From Azospirillum sp051124815 (GTDB lineage: Bacteria > Pseudomonadota > Alphaproteobacteria > Azospirillales > Azospirillaceae): a stretch of 64,000 bases of DNA. The notes under the pieces are model-generated. The model was not told the origin of the DNA, ran no database searches, and saw only the letters and a list, made by a program, of their open reading frames with translations. The stretch's first letter is position 1. Each line of letters begins with the position of its first letter. Location of the stretch: contig NZ_CP118485.1 in assembly GCF_051124815.1 (NCBI RefSeq), positions 1,054,001 through 1,118,000 on the forward strand, given 5' to 3'. The position numbers and the translations under genes are program-made. This document shows, piece after piece, positions 34,544 to 42,274 of the stretch.

Positions 34544-34953
34544 TTCTGCATCATCGTGACGGGCGATCTGGCATAGCCCAGCCTTTCATAGAAGGCCAGC
34601 ACCCGTTGGTTGGTCTCGCGGACGAGAAGCTGGACCTTCGGCATGCCGGCGGCGGTGAGCCAGTCCTCGGCCTCCGCCACCATGCGCCGGCCGAGCCCCC
34701 GTCCCTGCAAAGCCGGATCGACGGCGACGTAATAGATCCAGCCGCGATGGCCGTCCTGCCCGACCATGGCGGTGGCGACGAGTCGGTCATCCGCGACTGC
34801 CGCCAGCACGGTCGAACTGGTCTTGGACAGGGCCAGCGCGAAGTCCGCCGCCGGGTCGTTCCACGGCACCACCAGCCCGCAGGCGGTCCACAGCGCCACG
34901 ACGGCGTCGCAGTCCTCCCCCGTACAGGGCCGGACGGTGAAAGGGCCGGTCAC
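34519..34953 (-). CDS. GNAT-family N-acetyltransferase (YpeA-like)
   Basis: A 144-residue acetyltransferase. Motif A is VAVDPALQGRGLGRRMVAEAEDWL, followed by QLLVRETNQRVLAFYERLGY. The chosen GTG start (34953) overlaps the sseA stop as GTGA, a typical coupled junction; the longer frame from 35001 would run 52 bases into sseA. Resembles the small YpeA-type group whose substrates are unknown. Confidence 0.85.
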   Translation of the reverse strand: MTGPFTVRPCTGEDCDAVVALWTACGLVVPWNDPAADFALALSKTSSTVLAAVADDRLVATAMVGQDGHRGWIYYVAVDPALQGRGLGRRMVAEAEDWLTAAGMPKVQLLVRETNQRVLAFYERLGYARSPVTMMQKWLTNPSP

Positions 34954-35837
34954 GGTTGCCGCGGCCCGGTTTCCAGCGGCAGATCCTCGCGCAGGCCCCA
35001 TTCCGCCCAGGAGCCGTCATAGATCGCCACATCCGCCTTGCCGGCGGTGGCGAGGCCGAGCGCGATGACGCAGGCGGTGATGCCGCTGCCGCAGGAGGCG
35101 ACGACCGGCCGGTCGAGCTCCAACCCGGCGGCGCGTGCCTTCGCGGCGATGGCGTCCGGCGGCAGCAGGGTCTTGGACTCGGCGTCGATCAGGTCGGTGT
35201 GGGGCAGGTTGAAGCTGCCGGGAATTCGTCCGCTGCGCCGGCCGGGCCAGGGCTCCGCCACCGCTCCTTCGAAGCGCGGTTGGGCGCGGGCGTCGGTCAC
35301 CTGATCGGCGCGCGCGTCGATGTTGGCGAGAATCTGATCGGCGCTGCGGATCAACTCCGGCCGCTTGCGCGCGGTGAAGGCTGCCGGCTCGACCGGGGCG
35401 GCCTCGCCCGATTCGGTCGGGCGGCCCTCGGCCAGCCATTTCGGCAGGCCGCCATCCAGCACCGCAACCCGGTCGAAGCCGAACAGGCGGAACAGCCACC
35501 AGACGCGGGCCGCCGCAGTGGCCATGCCGGCGCTGTCATAGACCACCACGGTGTCGCCGTCGCCGATGCCGAGCGCGCCGATCTTCGTGGCGAAGGTCGC
35601 TTCGTCGGGAGCCATATGGGGCAGGGGGGCGGTGTCCGGCGCCGCGACCTCGTCGACGTCGCACAGCCGGGCGCCGGGGATGCGGCAGGCGGCGAAGTCC
35701 GCCCGGATGTCGCGCTTCAGGGCCGGCATGTGCCAGGACCCGTCGAGGATCTTCAGGCCGGGCCGGCCCAGGTTGCGGCCAAGCCAGTCGGTGGAGACGA
35801 CGGGGCCGGTCAGCGGGTCCACGGTGCTGTCGCTCAT
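34950..35837 (-). CDS. sseA: 3-mercaptopyruvate sulfurtransferase
   Basis: A 295-residue tandem rhodanese. The inactive N-terminal domain ends near residue 140; the C-terminal domain carries the active Cys in ASCGSGITA, the loop type that marks mercaptopyruvate over thiosulfate specificity. It moves sulfur from 3-mercaptopyruvate, a cysteine catabolite, to thiophilic acceptors. It lies downstream of cysK and alaX on the same strand, so a sulfur-metabolism operon is plausible. Confidence 0.93.
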   Translation of the reverse strand: MSDSTVDPLTGPVVSTDWLGRNLGRPGLKILDGSWHMPALKRDIRADFAACRIPGARLCDVDEVAAPDTAPLPHMAPDEATFATKIGALGIGDGDTVVVYDSAGMATAAARVWWLFRLFGFDRVAVLDGGLPKWLAEGRPTESGEAAPVEPAAFTARKRPELIRSADQILANIDARADQVTDARAQPRFEGAVAEPWPGRRSGRIPGSFNLPHTDLIDAESKTLLPPDAIAAKARAAGLELDRPVVASCGSGITACVIALGLATAGKADVAIYDGSWAEWGLREDLPLETGPRQP

Positions 35838-35889
35838 TTTGCGCGTCCTTGAAAAGGAATCTATCGGGCGGAAGATCGGGGTGACGGGC

Positions 35890-36597
35890 TCAGTCCTTCA
35901 GCGCGATGACGACGCGCCGGTTCTGCTTGCCCTTGTTCTCGATCTTCGTCACCTCGATTCCGCCGATCTCGCCGGTGCGGGCGACATGGGTGCCGCCGCA
36001 GGGCTGCAGATCGACGCCCTCGACATTCAGCAGGCGCACTCGGCCGCTGCCGGTCGGCGGCTTCACCGACATGGTACGCACCAACTCCGGCTGCGCCGCC
36101 ATCTCCTCGTCGGAGATCCAGCGGGTGCCGACCGGCGTGTCGGCGGCGATCAGCCGGTTCACCGCCTCGGCGATGGCATCCTTGTCCAGGGCTTCAGCGG
36201 GGACGTTGAAGTCGAGCCGGCTCTTGTCCGCGCCGATCTGGCCGCCGGTGACCGACCCCGGCACCACCGCGCACAGCAGGTGCAAAGCGGTGTGCATGCG
36301 CATGTGACGATAGCGGCGGTCCCAGTCGATCTCCGCCTCCACCGCGGTGCCGGGGCCGGGCAACTCCTGCCCTTCTTCCGGCACATGGATGACGTCGTCG
36401 GGGCCGCCGTCGCCCTTCACTGTGTCCTTGATGCGGACTTCGAACCCGTCGAAGCGCAGGACCCCGCTGTCGCCCGGCTGGCCGCCGCCGGTCGGGTAGA
36501 AGACGGTGCGGTCGAGCCGGATGCCGCGGTCGTCCACCGCCGTGACGGTGGCGACGCAGTTGCGGGCGTAGGCGTCCTCGCGGAAAAGCGCGTCCAT
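35890..36597 (-). CDS. Alanyl-tRNA editing protein AlaX
   Basis: A 235-residue free-standing editing domain related to AlaRS that hydrolyses mischarged Ser- or Gly-tRNA-Ala. Zinc-site residues are visible as HTALHLL (HxxxH) near residue 100 and CGGTHVARTGEIG near 198-210. The N-terminal TVFYPTGGGQPGDSG is the second conserved patch. It starts 18 bases after cysK and is probably in the same operon. Confidence 0.9.
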   Translation of the reverse strand: MDALFREDAYARNCVATVTAVDDRGIRLDRTVFYPTGGGQPGDSGVLRFDGFEVRIKDTVKGDGGPDDVIHVPEEGQELPGPGTAVEAEIDWDRRYRHMRMHTALHLLCAVVPGSVTGGQIGADKSRLDFNVPAEALDKDAIAEAVNRLIAADTPVGTRWISDEEMAAQPELVRTMSVKPPTGSGRVRLLNVEGVDLQPCGGTHVARTGEIGGIEVTKIENKGKQNRRVVIALKD

Positions 36598-36615
36598 ATC
36601 CCCCCTCGAAGAGAA

Positions 36616-37617
36616 TCAGGCCAGCCAGTCTGGCACAGGAAGATTCTTCTCACGGAGGAAGTCAGGATTGAAGAGCTTCGATTGGTAACGCTGCCCCCCG
36701 TCGCACAGGATGGTCACCACCGTGTGCCCGGGGCCGAGGTCGCGCGCCACCCGCATCGCCGCGGCGATGTTGATGCCCGACGAGCCGCCCAGCACCAGAC
36801 CCTGGGTCTTGATCAGGTCGAAGATGATCGGCAGTGCTTCTTCATCCGGAATCTGCAGGGCATCGTCGATCGGCGCCTGTTCCAGGTTGGCGGTGATTCG
36901 GCCCTGGCCGATGCCTTCGGTGATGGAGCTGCCTTCCGACTTCAGCTCGCCCTTGGTGTAGTAGCTGAACAGGGCGGCACCCATCGGGTCGGCCAGCGTG
37001 ATGCGGATGTTCGGGTTCCGCTCCTTCAGAGCCATGGCGATGCCGGCCAGCGTGCCGCCGCTGCCCACCGCGCAGGTGAAGGCATCTACCTTGCCGCCGG
37101 TCTGCTCCCAGATCTCCGGGCCGGTGGTGGTGCGGTGGCCTTCGCGGTTGGCGGTGTTGTCGAACTGGTTGGCCCACACGACGCCGTTCGGCTCCGTCTT
37201 CGCCAGTTCCTCGGCCAGCCGGCCGGAATAGCGGACGTAGTTGTCGGGGTTGGAATAGGGAACCGCCGGAACCAGCCGCAGGTCGGCGCCGATCAGGCGC
37301 AGCATGTCCTTCTTTTCCTGGCTCTGCGTCTCCGGCATCACGATGACGGTGCGATAGCCGAGCGCGTTGCCGACCAGCGCCAGCCCGATGCCGGTGTTGC
37401 CGGCCGTGCCCTCGACGATGGTGCCGCCGGGCCGCAGCAGGCCGCGCTTTTCCGCGTCGCGCACGATGGCGAGAGCCGCGCGGTCCTTGACCGATCCGCC
37501 CGGGTTCAGGAACTCCGCCTTACCCAGGATCTCGCAGCCCGTCGCCTTCGATGGCCCTTCCAGGCGAATCAGCGGCGTGTTGCCGATGGCGCCGATAAAG
37601 CCGTTGCGGATGTCCAA
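36616..37617 (-). CDS. cysK: Cysteine synthase
   Basis: A 333-residue PLP enzyme making cysteine from O-acetylserine and sulfide. The PLP Lys is in NPGGSVKDRAALAIV (about residue 44), the substrate loop in VEGTAGNTGIGLALV and the phosphate-binding loop in VGSGGTLAGIA. The start is most likely TTG at 37617, nine bases after GGGAG, since homology begins at once (DIRNGFIGAIGNTPLIRL). A longer frame from 37869 runs through an intergenic repeat and is rejected. Confidence 0.94.
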   Translation of the reverse strand: MDIRNGFIGAIGNTPLIRLEGPSKATGCEILGKAEFLNPGGSVKDRAALAIVRDAEKRGLLRPGGTIVEGTAGNTGIGLALVGNALGYRTVIVMPETQSQEKKDMLRLIGADLRLVPAVPYSNPDNYVRYSGRLAEELAKTEPNGVVWANQFDNTANREGHRTTTGPEIWEQTGGKVDAFTCAVGSGGTLAGIAMALKERNPNIRITLADPMGAALFSYYTKGELKSEGSSITEGIGQGRITANLEQAPIDDALQIPDEEALPIIFDLIKTQGLVLGGSSGINIAAAMRVARDLGPGHTVVTILCDGGQRYQSKLFNPDFLREKNLPVPDWLA

Positions 37618-37753
37618 GACGGGTACTCCCAAGGTCAGGTGTGGATTGCTGACGATACTATCAGGTCGGGGAGCCGCGGATTCAAGGTGACGGTGTGAAA
37701 TGCTGCATTGAACGGCAGTGAAGTGTAAAATTTGCTGAGTGCATGCTTCGATG

Positions 37754-37847
37754 GCCCCCTCCCTAACCCTCCCCCGCTTCGCGGGAGAGGGAACTGCCGC
37801 TGTATTGCGAAATTCCCCTCTCCCGCGAAGCGGGGGAGGGAGGGGGC
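37754..37847. repeat. Cruciform intergenic repeat, copy B
   Basis: The clearest copy. Left arm from 37754 and right arm ending 37847 are near-perfect inverted repeats, differing mainly by a six-base TAACCC insertion on the left. Each arm contains its own CCCGC-TTC-GCGGG-type hairpin. It separates the Nudix gene from cysK, both on the minus strand. Confidence 0.8.
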
Positions 37848-37865
37848 AACCCGCACCTGCCACAC

Positions 37866-38477
37866 TCACCCCTGACCGAGCCAGCGCTTGCGCAAGCCCT
37901 CGCGGTGGCGGGCGAGCCAGCCGACGGCGATGATGGCGACGGAGTTGCGCAGGCGGTTCTCGTCCATCAGGCGGATCGCCTCGTCGGCCGGCAGTGCGAA
38001 AATCCGGATGTCCTCATGCTCCTCCTCCAGGCCGCCGGTCGCGGCGAGGTTGCGGCTGTCGACCCGGCCGCAGAAGACGGTGACGACCTCGGTGAAGGCG
38101 CCGGGGCTGACATAGTAATCGCAGATCGGCTCGATCTCGCGGATGGTGCAGCCGGCCTCCTCCAGCGATTCGCGGCGGGCGACGTCCTCCGGGCTCTCGC
38201 CCTCGCCGACCATCCCGGCGACGATCTCCGTCATCCAGGCCGGGCCGCCGGCCGCGGCCGAGCCGACACGGAACTGCTCGATCATCACCACGCTGTCGAG
38301 ATCGGGATCGTACAGCAGCACGCCCACCGCCGCGCCGCGGTCGCACACCTCGCGCGGCGGCAGCACGTCGGTCCAGGTTCCGTCGAACTTCTTGTGGCGC
38401 AGGCGGTAGACGTCGATGGTGAGGAAGCCCTTGTAGGGGGTCTTCTTGTCGACGATCTCGATATCGGGATGGTTCAT
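37866..38477 (-). CDS. Nudix hydrolase, ADP-ribose pyrophosphatase type
   Basis: A 203-residue NudF-like hydrolase. The Nudix box reads GMVGEGESPEDVARRESLEEAG with the Glu residues that bind Mg in place. The N-terminal strand region (KGFLTIDVYRLRHKKFDG) is typical of the dimeric ADP-ribose pyrophosphatases. The ATG at 38477 is preferred over an upstream in-frame start at 38540, where residues look non-homologous. Confidence 0.9.
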   Translation of the reverse strand: MNHPDIEIVDKKTPYKGFLTIDVYRLRHKKFDGTWTDVLPPREVCDRGAAVGVLLYDPDLDSVVMIEQFRVGSAAAGGPAWMTEIVAGMVGEGESPEDVARRESLEEAGCTIREIEPICDYYVSPGAFTEVVTVFCGRVDSRNLAATGGLEEEHEDIRIFALPADEAIRLMDENRLRNSVAIIAVGWLARHREGLRKRWLGQG

Positions 38478-38555
38478 GGTCGGCGCGGTCCCACGGATGG
38501 CTGTTTGCGACAGGGTGCTACGCCGCCGCGCCCACCACAAGCGCAGGTGCTGGCG

Positions 38556-39575
38556 TCACAGCGTCGGGTTCAGCCTCAGGAAGCGCACGCGGTCGGCCGA
38601 GGTCACCGGGACGGGGGTCAGGGTGGCGCCGCGAATCACCTCCAGCGGGACGACGACGCCGGCCGGCCCCAGGCCCCAGAGCTTGCGGTAGAAATCCGCC
38701 AGTCCACTGAAGCGCTGGCCGCCGACGCCAACGATCCAGTCGCCCGGACGCAGGCCGGCCGACTCGGCGGGACTGCGCGGCGATACCCGCTCCACCATCA
38801 GCCGGCCCAACTCCTCGCGCAGGGTAACGCCCAGCCACGGACGGGCCGGCTCCTGGCGGCGGCCGTAGGCGAGCAGGTCTGCGAGGATCGGCTCCAGCGC
38901 CGACACCGGGACGAACATGTTGCCGGGCAGGCCGCGGCCCTCCACCGCCTCCATCACCAGCAGCGATCCGATGCCGACCAGCCGGCCCTCGCGGTCGATC
39001 AACGCGGCGCCGTTGAAGGAGCGGATCGGCGGGAAGGTGAACAGAGCCTCGTCCAGCAGATATTCCCAATAGCCGGCGAACTCGCGCTTGCTGACCAGCT
39101 TCACGGCGGTGGCGCTGCGATTCTCACCGCCGCTGAGCGCCAGCAGCGTGTCGCCTTCCTTCACCGCGTCGGCGTTCGCCAGCCGCAGCCAGGGGGCCGT
39201 GAACCCCAACTCCGCCCGCAGCAGGCCGAAGCCGCTGACGGGATCGTAGGCGATCATGCTGGCGGGATAGCTGCGCCCGTCGGCGGCGGTGACCTCGATC
39301 TGCGAGGCCTCCATCACCGTATAGCCGATGGTCAGGATCAGGCCGGACCCGTCGATGACGACGCCGCTGCCCGCGCGGTCGGTTCCCAGCGTGCGTGCGC
39401 TCTGGCTGTCCGGCGGCACGACGGCGCTGATGCCGACGACGGAGCGGACGACGCGATCCGGATCGAGTTGCCCGGACTCCGCTGCCCGCGCGCTGCCTGC
39501 GCCAAGCTGAATGCCGACAAGAAGGAGAATGGCGGCCGCCAACCGCGGCCCGACCGGTGCAGAGACAACCCGCAT
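38556..39575 (-). CDS. HtrA-like PDZ protein without protease triad
   Basis: A 339-residue exported protein: signal peptide (cleavage after ARA, about residue 31), trypsin-like domain (about 40-235) and one PDZ domain (about 245-320). It aligns with the DegP/HtrA fold (AGSGVVIDGSGLILT; REGRLVGIGSLLV), but the triad is replaced: His by Tyr85 (LTIGYTV), Asp by Gly115 (PVSGFGLL) and Ser by Asn188 (RSFNGAAL). It cannot work as a serine protease in the usual way, so a chaperone, scaffold or sensor role is more likely. It is divergent from a small gene. Confidence 0.88.
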   Translation of the reverse strand: MRVVSAPVGPRLAAAILLLVGIQLGAGSARAAESGQLDPDRVVRSVVGISAVVPPDSQSARTLGTDRAGSGVVIDGSGLILTIGYTVMEASQIEVTAADGRSYPASMIAYDPVSGFGLLRAELGFTAPWLRLANADAVKEGDTLLALSGGENRSATAVKLVSKREFAGYWEYLLDEALFTFPPIRSFNGAALIDREGRLVGIGSLLVMEAVEGRGLPGNMFVPVSALEPILADLLAYGRRQEPARPWLGVTLREELGRLMVERVSPRSPAESAGLRPGDWIVGVGGQRFSGLADFYRKLWGLGPAGVVVPLEVIRGATLTPVPVTSADRVRFLRLNPTL

Positions 39576-39637
39576 GACGCCGCACTCCCGCGCAAGGCAG
39601 GGCCAAGGGCACCCCGTTGTCGCGCGGCCCTGTCCGT

Positions 39638-39680
39638 CGCGACTCGGATGACACTGACATGACATTGCGCGCGAGTCGCG
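39638..39680. promoter_or_regulatory. Inverted repeat in divergent promoter region
   Basis: CGCGACTCG (39638-39646) is repeated in inverted form (39672-39680), about three helical turns apart. It lies between the pseudoprotease gene and the 59-residue protein gene and could be an operator for either. Confidence 0.35.
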
Positions 39681-39774
39681 GCTCATCAAGCCGCTGCCGG
39701 GCACCGGCCGCGACTTTGAGGGAGGAAACATACCGCCGCCGGCCGGTGTTGTCCTGTCGGAGACCGGAAATCGG

Positions 39775-39800
39775 CCCGGACAATGAACCCGGACAATGAA
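39775..39800 (+). repeat. Tandem 13-base direct repeat
   Basis: CCCGGACAATGAA occurs twice without a gap, just before the ribosome binding site of the 59-residue protein gene. Each copy contains an ATG. Confidence 0.6.
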
Positions 39801-39816
39801 AAGGAAAGGCGACAGC

Positions 39817-39996
39817 ATGCCCATCAACAGCGAACAGGAACTGGAACAGGCCGTGCAGGAATTCCAGCGCCTGACCGACGCTCCGGATGGCTCGGAGGAC
39901 GGACGCCGCCGCAGTGTTCTGGACGCCGACATCAAGGCGTATTACGCCAGATGCGCCGACACGATGCGGCCGGGCAAGCCGCCCTCCACCGCCTGA
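39817..39996 (+). CDS. Small hypothetical protein, 59 residues
   Basis: A soluble, charged protein beginning MPINSEQELEQAVQEFQRL, predicted mostly helical. An AAGGAAAGGCGAC ribosome binding site precedes the ATG; ATG 39796 would add seven residues. It resembles short helical proteins of unknown function seen in Azospirillum-type genomes. Followed by another small gene 68 bases later. Confidence 0.6.
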   Translation: MPINSEQELEQAVQEFQRLTDAPDGSEDGRRRSVLDADIKAYYARCADTMRPGKPPSTA

Positions 39997-40064
39997 CGGC
40001 GGACGGGAGCGGGTCCGGGTGGCCGGCCGGCAGAATCGGCCATAAGGAAGGAGACCGGTCCGCG

Positions 40065-40307
40065 ATGAAGCGACTCGACACCTGCTACACCTGCCGCTTC
40101 TGGGAGGGGCAGGGGCTCCGCCAGCGCGGGCCGAAGGGGACCTGCCGGCGCTATCCGCCGGTGGTGACGCCGCGCAGCCCCGAAGGCGATTTTCCCATCA
40201 CGCTGTCCACCGACTGGTGCGGGGAATGGAAACGGGTGGCTGTCGCCGCGGTCGGTGGCGATCCGTCGGACTCCGGCGATACCATCTATGACGATCTGGT
40301 GGAGTAG
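40065..40307 (+). CDS. Small Cys-rich protein, 80 residues
   Basis: The sequence has four Cys in a fixed-looking pattern, CYTC near residue 6-9, GTCRRYPP near 28 and DWCGEWK near 52, suggesting one bound zinc or an iron-sulfur site. AAGGAAGGAGA precedes the ATG, a very strong ribosome binding site. The last 25 residues are acidic and Gly/Asp-rich. Function unknown. Confidence 0.65.
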   Translation: MKRLDTCYTCRFWEGQGLRQRGPKGTCRRYPPVVTPRSPEGDFPITLSTDWCGEWKRVAVAAVGGDPSDSGDTIYDDLVE

Positions 40308-40314
40308 GACCGCC

Positions 40315-40566
40315 TCACCGCGGGTGGGGCGGGATCACCAGGACCGGGGTGTTCTCGTAGGCCTGCGGGAGGTTGTCGGTGGCCGGACCGTCCCAATCGG
40401 TGCTGAAAGCCAACAGGGCGACCAGCACGGCCGCCAGGAACAGCAGGATCGCGGTGACGCAATCCACCGTCCGCACCGGATGGTCGTCGGGATCGGGCGA
40501 ACCGCGGCCGGTTCCGTCGACCGGCGGAGCGGTGCGAAGACGTTCTGAGTGGAATGGAATAAGCAC
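40315..40566 (-). CDS. Small single-span membrane protein, 83 residues
   Basis: The GTG start is preceded by GGAGG six bases upstream. A polar N-terminal 40 residues is followed by one membrane segment (VTAILLFLAAVLVALLAF) and a short Pro-rich tail. No family recognised. It is convergent with the Cys-rich gene. The upstream 170 bases hold palindromes that may control it. Confidence 0.5.
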   Translation of the reverse strand: MLIPFHSERLRTAPPVDGTGRGSPDPDDHPVRTVDCVTAILLFLAAVLVALLAFSTDWDGPATDNLPQAYENTPVLVIPPHPR

Positions 40567-40734
40567 GGCGATCCTCCATGGCTGGAGACGCCCGGTCCAA
40601 GACTGGGTCCGGATTGTTATCAAGTCTAACGCCGTGCGGCCGGGTGCGGCATTTCGCTTCCGGCAAATCAGGATCGTCTTTTGGGACTAGTTCTTGTCCC
40701 ATTGGGCGACCGTCGGTCCTAGCCCGACTGCTTT

Positions 40735-40750
40735 AAACCGAATTCGGTTT
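40735..40750. promoter_or_regulatory. Perfect 16-bp palindrome
   Basis: AAACCGAATTCGGTTT is fully self-complementary and stands in a non-coding stretch between the tRNA-Asn terminator and the 83-residue protein gene. A second interrupted repeat, GGGAC-N8-GTCCC, is at 40683-40700. Probable regulator-binding sites; the regulator is unknown. Confidence 0.45.
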
Positions 40751-40781
40751 CTTAACCGCCACAGTCAAGGCGCAATGATGC

Positions 40782-40823
40782 CGAAAGAAGAAAAGGCCGG
40801 ATGCGTGTGGCATCCGGCCTTTT
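40782..40823 (-). terminator. Terminator after tRNA-Asn
   Basis: Arms 40791-40804 and 40810-40823 are perfectly complementary (14 bp, five-base loop), and on the minus strand the stem is followed by a T-rich tract. Confidence 0.88.
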
Positions 40824-40828
40824 CGATC

Positions 40829-40904
40829 TGGCTCCCGGTGCTGGACTCGAACCAGCGACAAGCGGATTAACAGTCCGCTGCTCTACCAACTGAGCTAACC
40901 GGGA
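40829..40904 (-). tRNA. tRNA-Asn (GTT)
   Basis: A 76-base gene including encoded CCA. Minus-strand 5' end TCCCGGTTAGCTCAG..., anticodon loop CTGTTAA (anticodon GTT), T-loop GGTTCGAGTCC, and acceptor arm closing TCCCGGT with ACCGGGA. Confidence 0.95.
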
Positions 40905-40948
40905 TCGGTGACTGACCTTTCGGCCGCCGCCGTTGTTGGCGTGGCGGG

Positions 40949-40977
40949 TGTATAGCCGAACCATCCGGCCCTGCCAA
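40949..40977 (-). promoter_or_regulatory. Promoter of tRNA-Asn
   Basis: On the minus strand TTGGCA (40977-40972), a 17-base spacer and TATACA (40954-40949), about 45 bases upstream of the tRNA. Confidence 0.75.
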
Positions 40978-41068
40978 GCCAATTCCGACAGGAAAATGAA
41001 TTTTCTTAGCCCAGGGCTCGGGAGGGCGGGGGAAGGACGATCCGCCAATGAAAACAAGGCCCAAACGC

Positions 41069-41093
41069 AAAAAGCCCCGCCGGGGGCGGGGCT
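41069..41093 (-). terminator. Terminator after tRNA-Cys
   Basis: A 9-bp GC stem (41073-41081 with 41085-41093), a three-base loop and, on the minus strand, five T. Confidence 0.9.
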
Positions 41094-41135
41094 GCGTTCG
41101 GACCATATGGTCGTCTGCTGTACTGTCGTCAGGTA

Positions 41136-41209
41136 TGGAGGCACGGGCGGGAATCGAACCCACGTACACGGATTTGCAGTCCGCTGCATCACCACTCTGC
41201 CACCGCGCC
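41136..41209 (-). tRNA. tRNA-Cys (GCA)
   Basis: A 74-base gene with encoded CCA. The anticodon loop is CTGCAAA (anticodon GCA). The acceptor stem GGCGCGG pairs with CCGTGCC (one G-T), and the discriminator base is T, as expected for tRNA-Cys. Confidence 0.95.
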
Positions 41210-41262
41210 ATCCTGACCGGCACCGGCGCGCCGTTTCCGGTGCGCCCTCGGTGTGGAGCGGT

Positions 41263-41291
41263 GGTATAGCGGCCCGGAACGGAGCGGTCAA
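41263..41291 (-). promoter_or_regulatory. Promoter of tRNA-Cys
   Basis: On the minus strand TTGACC (41291-41286), a 17-base spacer and TATACC (41268-41263). The rest of the 41210-41515 gap holds this promoter and one for the plus-strand methyltransferase, and no gene that I can support. Confidence 0.75.
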
Positions 41292-41412
41292 GGCGAATGG
41301 TGACGATTTTTGAACATCGTTCGCCGGGTCGCCCGAAGCCGATCCGGGCGGCGGTTTCCCCACCCGTTTTCCCGACACCCGGCAAAGGCCGGACGCCTGA
41401 TCGCTCGTGGCG

Positions 41413-41442
41413 TTGTGTTCGCCAGGCCTTTGCGGCTATATA
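41413..41442 (+). promoter_or_regulatory. Possible promoter of the Pcm-like gene
   Basis: TTGTGT (41413-41418), an 18-base spacer and TATATA (41437-41442), 74 bases before the start codon. Confidence 0.45.
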
Positions 41443-41515
41443 CCGCCATGGCAGGAAGCCGTTCGCTGTTCGGCTTGGTGCCGGTGTCGTCACAACACAT
41501 CAATAAGCGACCGCC

Positions 41516-42172
41516 ATGACCGATTTCGCCGCCGCACGCTATTTCATGGTCGAGGGACAGATCCGCCCCAACAAGGTGACCGATCAACGTCTCGTCGATG
41601 TCCTGTCGGAGCTTCCGCGCGAAGCCTTCGTTCCTGAGACGGCGCGCGGCGTCGCTTATGTCGATGACGACCTCCCCATCGGCAAGGGCCGTTTCCTGCT
41701 GGAACCGATGGTCTTCGCCCGCATGCTGCAGGCCGTCGCCGTGCAGGAGACCGACCGAGTGCTCGATGTCGGCGCCGCCGGCGGCTACTCCACCGCGGTG
41801 CTGGGCCGTCTCGCCTCGTCGGTGGTCGGCCTCGATTGCGACGAGGGGCTGACCGCCGCCGCGACCGCTGCGCTGGCCGGGCAGGGCATCACCAATGCCA
41901 AGGCCGTCACCGGCCAACTGGCGGAGGGGTACGCCCAAAACGCCCCTTACGATGTCATCGTCGTCGAAGGTACCGTGCCGGAGGTGCCGGCGGCGCTGAC
42001 CGAGCAGCTGGCGGAAGGCGGACGTCTCGTCGCCATCGTCCAGGGCAAGGGCGCCGTCGGAGAGGTCCGCCTGTTCCAGCGGGCTGCCGGCGTGGTGTCG
42101 AGCCGCATCCTGTTCGAGGCCCAGCCGCATGCGCTGCCGGGCTTCGAGAAGAAGGCGTCCTTCGTGTTCTGA
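41516..42172 (+). CDS. Protein-L-isoaspartate methyltransferase-like protein
   Basis: A 218-residue class I SAM-dependent methyltransferase of the Pcm group. The SAM motif I reads VLDVGAAGGYSTAVLGRL (about residue 80), with VVGLDCDE (motif II) after it. It starts MTDFAAARYFMVEGQIRPNKV, typical of the shortened alphaproteobacterial Pcm paralogue placed before a rhodanese and tolC. True isoaspartate activity is unproven for this paralogue. Confidence 0.85.
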   Translation: MTDFAAARYFMVEGQIRPNKVTDQRLVDVLSELPREAFVPETARGVAYVDDDLPIGKGRFLLEPMVFARMLQAVAVQETDRVLDVGAAGGYSTAVLGRLASSVVGLDCDEGLTAAATAALAGQGITNAKAVTGQLAEGYAQNAPYDVIVVEGTVPEVPAALTEQLAEGGRLVAIVQGKGAVGEVRLFQRAAGVVSSRILFEAQPHALPGFEKKASFVF

Positions 42173-42274
42173 CCGGATTCGCCGGTTGGACAGGTCTTGA
42201 ACTGAACCGTGCAGTTTACCTCTGCGCGGTTCTGCGCTACCGTCGCCGTCGCCCTTGCACGAAAGTGAGCACCC

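Noticed and set aside
37618..37869. Extended cysK N-terminus
   Set aside because: The extra codons run through an inverted repeat and have no cysteine synthase homology.
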